This document shows, in pieces, positions 10,074 through 19,251 of a DNA stretch of 64,000 nucleotides. The notes below the pieces were generated by a model. That model was not told the origin of the DNA, did not search any database, and saw only the letters and a list, made by a program, of their open reading frames with translations. Position 1 is the stretch's first letter. Each line of letters opens with the position of its first letter. The position numbers and the translations under genes were made by a program. The stretch comes from Pythium myriotylum (Eukaryota > Oomycota > Peronosporomycetes > Pythiales > Pythiaceae), in assembly GCA_023091665.1 (NCBI GenBank), contig JALJCQ010000016.1, forward strand, positions 992,001 to 1,056,000, given 5' to 3'.

Positions 10074-11024
10074 TCAGCTGTACGTGTTGGCGCGCACTTT
10101 GACTTGCGAGTGGCGTGCCACGCCCGAGTCGACGGCGATCGTGATGAGCGTGTCGTCCTCGTCTTCGCTGCCGCTCGCGCACTCGCGCTTCTGCAGCTCG
10201 GCCAGCTCGCGCTTGGTGTAGACCACGAGCAGCCCCATGGCCACGGCCGTGAGCACGCCGCCGCCGACCAGCAGCGCCACCTTGCTGCCGCTCATCTGGC
10301 TCTGCCCCGAGATGATGGCCGCGATGTCGCTCGCTTGGCTGCCGATGTTGGCCCAGAGGAACGCGTGCGGCGTGCTGCCGACGGCCGAGGAGACGACGAA
10401 GCGCCAGCTCGAGACCTTGGTGATCGCGAGTCCGTAGCACTTGAAGAGGTTGGGGATGCTCGCGAGCTGGAAGAGGATCACGGGCTTCCAGCTCGCGCTG
10501 TTCATGACCTCGGAGAGCGCGCGGAAGGTCGGGAACTTGGTCTCGAGGTAGCCGCCGACGACGTCCTTGCCCACATGGCGTCCGATGAGAAACGTGAGCC
10601 ACGAGCCGCCGGTCTTGCCGATGAGAATGACCAGCACGCCGTGCGAGACGCCAAAGAGCGAGCCGGCCACGGCCTCGACGATCGTCGAGGGCACCCAGAG
10701 CGGGATCGCGAGCCAGAACATGAGGATGGCCGCGAACGTGCCCCAGAACGGGTGCTCGCGGATCCACGCCGCCACGGCGACCAGCAGCGCCTTGACCGGC
10801 AGCGCCGTGACCACGTAAAGCGCCACGAGCACGCCGGCGAGCAGCGCGAGCGTGCGCAGTCTCGACGAGGATGGAGACGAAGAAGGCGGTGACGCCGGCG
10901 CGTCGCTCTCGACGAGCGAGGCGCGCTCGCTTTCGGTGCTGAGGCGGCGCTTCCAGGCGCTGCGCTGCGAGCGCACGAACATCGACTGCGCGCGGCGGAG
11001 CGGGCTCCAGAGCGTGGGCTGCAT
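10074..11024 (-). CDS. VTT-domain membrane protein, copy 3 (divergent)
   Basis: An intronless frame. ATG 11024 (MQPTLWSPLRRAQSMFVRSQ) gives 316 residues, matching copies 1 and 2 in length; the frame also opens at 11165 with a Ser-rich run that looks like leader. The first helix is LRTLALLAGVLVALYVVTAL. The core motifs are shared but diverged: WLAIPLWVPSTIVEAVAGSL, TFLIGRHVGKDVVGGYLETK, NLFKCYGLAITKVSSWRFVV and AVGSTPHAFLWANIG. It ends with a last helix, VVYTKREL and an acidic tail. All three copies keep the KxxGGYLxxKFPxFxAL and KCYGLxIT blocks. The higher divergence suggests it is the older branch of the array and may have a separate role. Confidence 0.83.
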   Translation of the reverse strand: MQPTLWSPLRRAQSMFVRSQRSAWKRRLSTESERASLVESDAPASPPSSSPSSSRLRTLALLAGVLVALYVVTALPVKALLVAVAAWIREHPFWGTFAAILMFWLAIPLWVPSTIVEAVAGSLFGVSHGVLVILIGKTGGSWLTFLIGRHVGKDVVGGYLETKFPTFRALSEVMNSASWKPVILFQLASIPNLFKCYGLAITKVSSWRFVVSSAVGSTPHAFLWANIGSQASDIAAIISGQSQMSGSKVALLVGGGVLTAVAMGLLVVYTKRELAELQKRECASGSEDEDDTLITIAVDSGVARHSQVKVRANTYS

Positions 11025-11337
11025 GGCGACGGAGCACGAAATGGAGGAGACGTCGGACGAAATGGAGGAGGTGGCGGAGGAGACGGAGGAGGAGGAGGAG
11101 GAGGAGGAGGGGAGGGGGCACGACGGCGCGGCGTCGCGAGGGGGGAGAAGAACGCGGTGTCCCATGCGCCCGGATGGGGTCCAGCCGATGACGGGAGGCT
11201 GGATGATGCACGACCATCACTCGGAGGTGGCCAGAAATACGAGACGGGCGGGAGGAAACCGGTACGAACCGGTTGGTAGAGGAGTAACACCGGTTTTGAA
11301 ATGAGGGAAAGTCTATTATGGCAAGTTTGAATTTTTT
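11025..11337. promoter_or_regulatory. VTT copy 3 upstream region with ACCGG repeats
   Basis: About 310 bp between VTT copy 3 and the WLM gene. Within 11256-11296, three close copies of the ACCGGT/ACCGGTT type occur (AAACCGGTAC, GAACCGGTTGG, ACACCGGTTTT). No gene is seen. A role as a transcription-factor site is inferred only from the repetition. Confidence 0.3.
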
Positions 11338-13252
11338 TCACGCGGCCAGCACGACGTCGAGGAAAGAGCGGCCGAGGTAGAGCAAGGCGGCGTCGTTGCG
11401 CACGAGCACGAGGCTCTCGCCTTGGTCTTCGAAGCCCAAAGCGAGCAGAAAGTCGAGACACTCGGGAAAGCTCGCGACGCGGGACGAGAAGAGCCGGTTG
11501 GTCTTGCGGATCGACTTGAATTTGTCCTCGCTCGGGTTCTGCGCGATGTTGGAGACGATCTTGTGCAGGAGCGACGCGGCACTTGAGACCGACTCGCCGG
11601 GGTAGCGAGATCGAAGCGCCTCGAGAGCTCGCTGCATGCGTAGCTCACGTTCGCCTGAAAAAAAAAAAATCCGGTGGTAAGTGAAAGTTCAGAAGATTGC
11701 AAAATTTCCATCACCACTTACTTGGCTGGTAGTCACCGAACGCAGCATCAAATAGAGGGGCAGTCGAGACGGGTGTTGGCGTTGGTGTTGGCTCTTTCGA
11801 AGGCGTGTCTTGCTTTTCTGTGTCTATTGTCGCGGGTTGCTCAATCTCGATGTCCATCGGTTCTGCAGTGTCCTTGAGATCTTCCTCAGCGGTGACGACA
11901 GGCGAAGCGGCAGCAGGAACAGAGGGTGATTCTGGTTGTGGCGGTGGAGTCACAGACCGACTTCCTTCGGCGATAGCTATTGACGGTTGAGGAGAATCCA
12001 GGAGAAGTCTGCTGATAGCACGTCCGGTTCCTCCAAGGCGTTGCCCAGACGAGCCTATTGACTCCTCGCTGTCGGGAATGACGGCGATGCTGCTCCCTCC
12101 ACCCACAGCTCGACCACCACTATTACTCCAGTCGAGCTCGTCGCACTCGCGCTCAACTGTTCGCATCAGCTGATAGAACTTGGAGTCGTGTTCAGAATGA
12201 ACCTAAAGCATCGAAATTTCGAAATCAGTGACATGGTGTCATGAGTCGAGAAAACCCTGACAAGGCTTACATTGTGGGTGAGTTCGTGAAAAAGAACTTT
12301 CTTGATGCTGTTGACATAGCACGAGTTGCGAGTTATGCAGTGCACCACAAACATAGCCCCACAAAGCGAAATACTCACTTGAGATACTTCCGGAAACCCT
12401 GCAGGTCATCAGTGCGGAGCCGCAGGAGAATCTTTTGACCTTTGTTCTGGTTGAGACCGAGCACGCAGACGGGATCCACGCCCACTTTGCCTTCTGGATA
12501 CATTTCGGCAAGGCAGCCGACGCTCCACCTGGAGCAAGTAGCAAGGAGAGAAGTTAGTGAAACACCACGCAAAGATACTAAGGTCAGGCTCAACGTACTT
12601 GTGCTTCGCCATGACAGCGAGGATACCACGGTCATTCGCCAGTTGTTCCAGAATACTCCGTGCACGGTGAGCGTCCGAGAAATTTTCTAGCACCTTTGAA
12701 GCAAATCGTCAAGATATATAAGAGATAGACTTGACATCCCCACCACCTCTCACCTCGATCGCGTGGAATCGGTAGTCCGTCGACACAGCTTCTCTCGCTT
12801 CAATCTGCTCGTTCCGTCGTCCGATGCTCACGACCTTGCGGTTGGCTCTGTTTCCCAATCAAACTCAGCCACGACGCCCTCGCGACTCCCACTTTCCCAC
12901 ACAAAACGACTATCGAAACTCACCGTATCCGCATCTCGGCCTCGACTTCTTCCTTGGTCTTCTTCATCTCCTCGATCGCGTCTTTCGACGCGCCGGCCAT
13001 GAGCGACAGCTTCGGGGTCTCGTCACGGGCTGCGTCGTTGCTGTAAATGCCCAGATCTCTCAGCGTCGCGAGCTCGGCGTCCTCGACTTCGACGCGCTTC
13101 CGCCCGTGAAACACGCGCTGCGCGTCGACAGCGACGCCGAACTCGCGCTCCAGAAGCTGCTGCAGCTGCTGCCACGTCGTTCCGGCGCCGAGCGGCAGCG
13201 CGAGCGCCTTGCTCTGGCCCTTGAACTGCACGAAGAGAGTCGAGTCGGTCAT
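11338..13252 (-). CDS. UBL-WLM-PUB metalloprotease (Wss1/SPRTN-type, DNA-protein crosslink repair)
   Basis: A minus-strand gene of about six exons. Exon 1 (12924-13252) starts at MTDSTLFVQFKGQSKALALP and is a ubiquitin-like domain. Next come IEAREAVSTDYRFHAIE, ILEQLANDRGILAVMAKHK, WSVGCLAEMYPEGKVGVDPV and GQKILLRLRTDDLQGFRKYL. An exon ending LFHELTHN is spliced to VHSEHDSKFYQLM. Together this is a WLM domain with the zinc site HELTHNVHSEHD (HExxHxxxxxHD), formed across an intron near 12210-12275. A Pro/Ser/Glu-rich linker (about 11725-12160) leads to a C-terminal PUB domain (11338-11640; PECLDFLLALGFEDQGESLV), the fold that binds p97/CDC48. WLM proteases cut proteins crosslinked to DNA and work with CDC48 and SUMO/ubiquitin. 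The UBL-WLM-PUB order is the one I recall from plant and algal homologues. All catalytic residues are present. The gene is divergent from CFAP53. Confidence 0.85.
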
Positions 13253-13380
13253 TTCGCACACTGACCTTCTATCTCGATGACGGGCATGGGAGATTAGGAA
13301 GATTAGGAAGACCAACACTCTGTAAACGAGCGTACATTACGTCATCATCGAACATTCTCGGGCCGACATACAGCTGGTTT

Positions 13381-13454
13381 CATCCAATCATGTCGCGTGT
13401 ACATAACGTAATCATTTTTATAGCCAATCGAATAAGTCAATCATGCTTCATTGG
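13381..13454. promoter_or_regulatory. Cluster of CCAAT boxes in a bidirectional promoter
   Basis: The 346-bp gap between the divergent WLM protease gene (start 13252) and CFAP53 (start 13599) has CCAAT at 13384 and 13424 and its complement ATTGG at 13450. These suggest an NF-Y-type shared promoter. Binding is inferred. Confidence 0.4.
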
Positions 13455-13598
13455 TTGAAATATAGAGAGTTTCCTTGAAGTGGAGCTCTTCAAAAATAGG
13501 GGCCCCCTCCTCATGGCACCTCACCTCAGGACACCTCCGAGAAGCCGTCTCGACCGCGTCGCCTCCATTGGCGTCTGGTTGTGGTATAGAGAAGAGCC

Positions 13599-15287
13599 AT
13601 GGCGAGCCGCAGCGTTCGCCCCGCGGGCGTCGGCACGAGCCGCGGCGTGGGCGAGTCGCTCGTGCTCAAGCGCCGCCAGCGAGACGACACGCTCGCGCAG
13701 TACGGCCAAGTGGTCAAGGGGCTCACCAAGATGAACGCGCGCGCCGACTGGGAGCACGCGCTCGACCGAAAGGCCGACGCGACGCAGCTCAACCGCACGG
13801 TGAGCAAGCTCAAGAACCAGCTCGAGTCGCAGCTCCATTCGCGGCGTCTAAGGTGCGAGCGAGCTTTAGAGGAGAAGCAGTGGCAAGTAGATGGACACTG
13901 ATCCGAGGTTGGCTTTTTGGGGGCTAGACTTGCGGAATTGTACAACCGCGAGATGGACGAGTGGAAGCAGGCGTGTCTCGACAACATGGAGACGCTTGAA
14001 GACCGCAAAGCCAAGTGAGTGGTGGGAATCATCCCGATTGAGGACGAAAACTAATGACGCTCGGACGAGCAGGATGATCCAGCGAGCACTGGAGCTCAAG
14101 GCTCGGCGTGAACGTGAACGCATGGCGGTCGTTGAAGAGAAACGATTGCAGCAGTATCGGTAAGTTTTTATGATGTGTGGCTACGCGTTGCTATGATCAA
14201 CTTACCCATTTGGACGATGAAATAAAGAGAGTCGTGCGACGATTTGCGCATCGAGGACTCGCGGAAACTCACCAAGATCGTCGTCAAAGATCGCGAGAGC
14301 CAGCTTGACGAACGCAAACGACTTGAAGAAGAAGAAAAGCTTGTGGAGGCTAGAATGGCACAGCTGTGGGAAGAAGACCGGCTTAACAAAGAGGAGCGCG
14401 ATCGGCGAGACCGCGAGCTGGCAGCACAGCGTGATGCTGAGGTCAAGTCTATTCTCGACCTCCAGGTGGATCTCGTCAAGAAGAGGCGCCATGAGCTCGA
14501 GGAACACAAACGCAGAGAAGACGAAGAACTGCTGTCCGAGTGGGAGCGACTCAAGCAAGTCGAAGAGGCACTGCAGGAACAGAACCGACGGAATGAGATC
14601 CAGCGCGCGATGGACGTAAAGAGATTTAACCAAGAGCGAGTCGAAGTGAACCGCATGCTGTCAGAACGCGAGCGCGAGTACGACCGGCTTCTACTGGAGC
14701 AGTCTCTCGCTGAGGAGGCCGAGGCCAAGCGCCGCGAGCGTGAGCTGCAGGAACGCCATAAGCAGGAGCAGCTTGAGTTCCAAGCGATGCTAAAGAAGCA
14801 GATGGAGATTGAAGCTGAGGACACATCGCAACTCGACAACATCCGTCAGGACATGGAGAAGCAGGTCTGGGCCAAACGAGATGCACAACACGCGGCTGAG
14901 GAAGCTGCGAGGCAAGAACTACTACGACAGGTGCTCGAGTCGCGGACACTGCAAATGGAGGCCAAACGCGAGCGCAAAATGCAGCAAAAGCACGAGGATC
15001 TGGCATTCATGGAGCAGATCAAGCGAGATACTGAGGAGGCTCTACAGAAAGAACTGCGAGAACAAGAAGAGCGACGGAACGAGCTTAAGCGGAACCAGTC
15101 TGAACTGCTCAAGCTTCAGGAAGAACGCAGGATCGCCGAAGAACAGAAGAAGCAGGCCGAGTATCTTGAACTCAAGCGCATGCAACTCGCTGAGAAGCAG
15201 CACAAAGAACGAGTTGCATACTTTGCTACGACTCAACCGACCACGAATCATCGCAGAAAGACAGCGCAATGGTACTTCGATGCATAG
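13599..15287 (+). CDS. CFAP53: CFAP53 (CCDC11), cilia- and flagella-associated coiled-coil protein
   Basis: Four exons (13599-13852, 13928-14014, 14073-14159, 14228-15287) give 495 residues, close to the roughly 514 of the human protein. Introns are 58-75 nt with GT-AG ends. The protein is almost wholly charged coiled coil of the trichohyalin-plectin-homology (TPH) type. Family marks include ADWEHALDRKA in the N-terminal region, CDDLRIEDSRKL and ARMAQLWEEDRLNKEERDRR, which parallels the SKLWEEDRLAKE segment of animal CFAP53. CFAP53 is a microtubule inner protein of axonemal doublets and also acts at basal bodies, helping dock dynein arms. Its presence, with the dynein heavy chain at 48-60.7 kb, implies a motile flagellum. 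CFAP45, MNS1 and trichoplein are the main alternatives; the DRLNKE block favours CFAP53. Confidence 0.85.
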
Positions 15288-15401
15288 TCTCTGGTCTCGA
15301 TATTTTTCCCCCGCCGTACTACTAGAATCATCATCACAAAATGAATACAAATCCTCACATGATGGGTTTGCTCGCGTGCGTGTTATCTTGGCCAGGCACA
15401 T

Positions 15402-16627
15402 CTACGCTGTAGTTGGCTGCGCTGGCTCCTCAGCCTCGGCCTCGGCAAGCCAGTCTACGGCAGCGACACCGCTCTGCTCCTTCTCACCATCCAGCCGAAT
15501 CAACTTGTTGCACTCCTTGGAGAGCTCGCCAAGTCCAAGGCGGCCCTTGCGCTGGATGAACTTTGCGACCTTGTCCATTTCTTCCTCCGTGATGTAAATG
15601 AACTTTCCGCGGTCGTCAATGATGCCCGTGATGCGGTTCGACTGCTGCAGTGCCTCCACGCGCTGGATCGCGTCCTGCGTCGGCAGGTTGAACGCCGCGC
15701 CGAGATCTTCCAGCAATACGACCTTACGTGACTGCGTAAAACCAAGGCTCGTTCGTCACTGCATACTACCGACGAGCTTTCCACGATAGCCACCTTACCT
15801 TAATGTAGTCCACGAACTGCTGAAGCAGCATCTGCGACTCCTCACTGTCAGCATCAGCCTTGGAGCCTTGCTCCTCGACCGTGAACATGTTCTTCCACTG
15901 GTCAAACTCCTCCTGCTCTTTCTTCGCCTTCTCCTCAGCGAGGCGACGTTCGGCCTCCTCGCGTTCTTGCTCCAGGCGAGCTTCTTCCTCGCGCTTCTTC
16001 TGATAGGCCTCGTCCTTGGCCTCCTGTCGCTTGCGCTGCTCCTCGCGGCGTTGCTCGTCAAACTGCCACAGAACCAAAACATTGTGAGAAACACTTTCCA
16101 AGCCACTAGGTTCCACGAGACGCACCTGACGGAGCTCCTCGCGCTCTCGACGCTTGAGCTCTTTCTGGAGCTCCTTCTTGGTCATCGCACGTCTGTCCAC
16201 AACTCCATCAGACGTTCCACCAACCTCCACCACTCCAACGAATAAGCTTCTACGCACGGCTCCACGATCTCGTTCTCTCCCTGGTCCTCGGCGTGGGCGT
16301 CGCCCTCGGCCTCGGCCACGGGCGGCTCGGGCACTGCCGCCGCGTCCTCGCGTCGGTTCTTCTTCTCCTTGCGCTTGCGCAGCGCCGCTAGTCCACCGGC
16401 GGCGCGTCGCCCGCCTGCCTTGAGCACTTCCTCGTCATTCTCGGCCGGCGCCGCCGCGACTTGCTGGTCAACAAAACAAGAAGACGCTTTGTGAGATTGC
16501 GAGCGCTGCGGAGGCACGAGGGAGCGCGCACTTTGCTCTGGAAGAAGCCCGCGAAGAAGAGGATGACGCCCACGACGACGCTGAGCCCCGTGAGCGAGAT
16601 GGCGAGCAGCACGGCGTCCGACGGCAT
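15402..16627 (-). CDS. DDRGK1: DDRGK1 / UFBP1, UFMylation adaptor of the ER membrane
   Basis: Five exons (16532-16627, 16258-16463, 16126-16192, 15799-16062, 15402-15731) give 320 residues. All junctions keep frame and the introns are 63-68 nt. The N-terminus MPSDAVLLAISLTGLSVVVG is an ER signal anchor. Next come a basic and acidic linker (GLAALRKRKEKKNRRED), a long charged helix (TKKELQKELKRREREELRQ to EEFDQWKNMF) and the DDRGK domain with IIDDRGKFIYITEEEMDKVA, a winged-helix/PCI-like fold. UFBP1 tethers the UFL1 ligase to the ER and supports UFM1 conjugation to ribosomes, ER-phagy and the unfolded protein response. The name-giving DDRGK motif is intact. The C-terminal tail after DWLAEAEAEEP is short and acidic. 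Confidence 0.93.
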
Positions 16628-16835
16628 CGTGATCTGCTCAGGAGCTCTCGGGCTTGTTTGGCCTGGCAGTGGTGTCACTAACTGAAGGCCCTCTTGACAG
16701 TGACGTATTGTCACTAAAGGGAGGATTGCTTCGCGCGAGTGACAGGGGGAGTTCCCCATCTGAGTCGTTCTCAGATGTGACGTGGCTCGGATCGGAGCTG
16801 GACGATGCGAACGAACGGGAGTCACAGCTTCAGAA

Positions 16836-16845
16836 CCAACGTTGG
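16836..16845. promoter_or_regulatory. CCAACGTTGG palindrome
   Basis: A perfect 10-bp palindrome about 210 bp upstream of the DDRGK1 start. The same 10-mer occurs at 42778 and 42977, also in intergenic DNA. Confidence 0.4.
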
Positions 16846-16911
16846 CGTTGGCGTGGAACCGGCCAGCGGACAGCCAGCGCGGGGAAGCGGATGAGCAACA
16901 GTTCCTGCCGT

Positions 16912-16935
16912 CCGCCAACGCCAAGACGTTGGCGG
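16912..16935. repeat. Perfect 9-bp hairpin CCGCCAACG / CGTTGGCGG
   Basis: CCGCCAACG (16912-16920), six-base spacer CCAAGA, CGTTGGCGG (16927-16935). The arms contain the half-site of the CCAACGTTGG palindrome found 70 bp away. It could be a dimeric protein site; there is no T-run to suggest a terminator. Confidence 0.4.
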
Positions 16936-19251
16936 GTGAAGGTGGAGTCCAACGAGGAAGTCGACATTCCTTCCCGGAAGACGAGCCAGCCACCCCCATG
17001 GGGTAACTGTATTTTAGTGGGCCGGAACCACTTTGCCCGGGGCGGAACAAACACCCGTTAACTCCCACCGCGAGAGCGTCGGGACAAAATACTTTTGTTT
17101 TCTTTGTTCTTCTTGCAGCGGAGGAGAACGGATCTCGCCAGCAGAGCGATCGACTGCGATCTGGGGGGCTCGTGCCGGAAGAGATGGACGGACGTCTTTC
17201 GAGTAAACGGGGACAAGACGAATCATCCGTGGAAGGTCTGCGCCTGTGAGAGCAGCCCCGCCGAGGCGTCGTTGCGTCCGGGGAAATCGATCCCGCGAAA
17301 TGAGTCTTGCGACGCGAACACTCGATGGTTCTGTGTCGGGGCCGCGGGTTCCATTCTGTGCCCATGTTGACACGTGGAGAATGTTCTGCGAGCGAGAACT
17401 GAACTGAACACGCCGAAAACAAGCAGGGCTCTGCGGAGGCTGGGAGTGATCCCAACGAGGAGAGTGGGAGTCTGAACTGAACCAGCTGGCGCCGGGCCTC
17501 GAGCCCTGTTTTTGTCTTTCTTTTTCGCCCGTTTCACAAGGTCGCGGGTGCATGCGTTGCCGCGAGAACAGAAATTGCATAGGGAACAGATCAGCATGCA
17601 AGGCCTCTTCACGCTGGCGAGCACGCCACCGGCGCCTCGCCCCTTCCTGGGCGCGGGGTAATCTGGATATTGGAGGGTGCCGCCCGTGGTGGACTCTGCC
17701 CGGGACACAGGTCCGGATCGCCCATTACCGAAAGATTATACTCGGCGTCCGCGCTGCCCGGGCGACACGATCCTCGTTCAAGGTTTCTCGCGTTGTTGGC
17801 GTGCGCGGCGCTGGATCAGTTCTCCATATCAGTGCAAGTGGCTCGTCAATGTCTGACGTAATGGCGACACGCCGGCAGAAAGAGCTTGAGCGTGTCAGCC
17901 GGCGAGCTGGGAGCAACGGCCGTTTCGTTGAGGGTTCCCCCGCCAACTCGCTCCAACGGTGGAGGATGCGCGCCATCTTGTTCCGCCTCAAGTCCTGAGA
18001 CCAAACAACACGCGTCCAGCGTGCACGAATTCCTTTTGGCGTGTTTTTTTTTTTTTTGCTCCAGCCGGGATTTCCCTTGCTGCCTGATGCTCCCACTCTC
18101 GCGCCATTGCACACGGTGCCACCGATCTTTGCTCTCGATCCAGATGTCCGGGGATCCCAGCATCTGGGTGTCAAAGGGCACCACACCCCCCCCAGTCCGA
18201 CCGCCTGAGGGTCCTCGACACCAAACGAGAACAAAAAAACCAACAACAAAAAACTGGGGAAAAATCCCCGATCACTCGGCCGGTCTCTATCGCCGTGGAT
18301 CCACACACAGAACTGTTGGTCGATCTGACTTGTACTCGGCGACGAGCGCGGACCAGGGGCTCGCTGGCTCCTGGGGCGAGTGGACAGCCTGTGACGTGCG
18401 CTAATTGCAGTTGCGGCTGCACGACAGCGGCGTTTTGGTTCCGAGAATCACTTCACGAAACAACCGGGGCCAGGTGGTCGGGTCGTGTGTCACGTGTGTC
18501 CCGCGCTCTCCTCTTCGTCATCGGGTTTCGTGACTGGCTCGCATCGGCACCCACCACAGCGTGAGGTACGTCAGGCCACGTCGTCGAGTGGACAAGGCGC
18601 CGGGCAGGGCGGGAGAGAGTGGCGGTGGCGTCCTGAGATGTCAACGGGAGCCTTCACTTCTCCACTCGCCCGACGCGACGAGAACCACTTTCGGTTCCGC
18701 TCGATCTTCCGTTTTACTAAACGCTCGTGGGCTCTGGATCCAGCACTTTGCGTTCCGAGCTCGACCGCCCGACTGTCCGCGGACATCTGCCCGAGGCGAC
18801 CCAGAACGCGAGGCAGTTGCGCAGAGGACGTGGCTCTCGGCCCTCTGATCGGCCGAGCCTGTCCCGCCCGCACTGACATCCTCGGAATAACGCGCCCAGG
18901 TCCCCCGAGCCAAACAACCAAACAAACCAAAAAAACAAAAAAAAGCAGCCACACAACCCCACACCGCCCAGCTTTCCGGGCGCGCACGAAAAACCCCGGA
19001 CCAGAACTCGAGAGTGTTGTTTTTTCCTCCTGCGCCCGGCCGGCGGTCGTCGAGAGCAGACGATTCGCTTCCCCACCTCGCCACAAGTGTTCTCCGTGTC
19101 GAGGTCAAGCAGGCGTTTTTTGTTCTTCGGTTGATCTCTCCAGCGCCTCTTCCCGCGGGATCGAGAAGCACGCCCATCCCACTCGGCCCCCTCCTCCCCT
19201 CCTCCGCTCCGCTCCCCTCCGCTCCTCTCCGCCCGCGGCGCCGCCTCCTCC

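Larger units (their letters stand above)
16628..19251. other. 2.6 kb geneless region between DDRGK1 and a START-FYVE-GAF gene
   Basis: Every open frame here lacks recognisable domains and reads as Arg/Ser/Pro-rich low-complexity text, as expected from GC-rich noncoding DNA. It contains a T14 run (18044-18057), A-rich stretches (18222-18255 and 18910-18960), a CCAACGTTGG palindrome, a perfect hairpin at 16912-16935 and, just before the next start codon, a CT-rich tract (about 19185-19240) typical of a core promoter or 5' leader. It probably holds divergent promoters, a long leader and possibly unannotated noncoding RNA. Confidence 0.5.
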
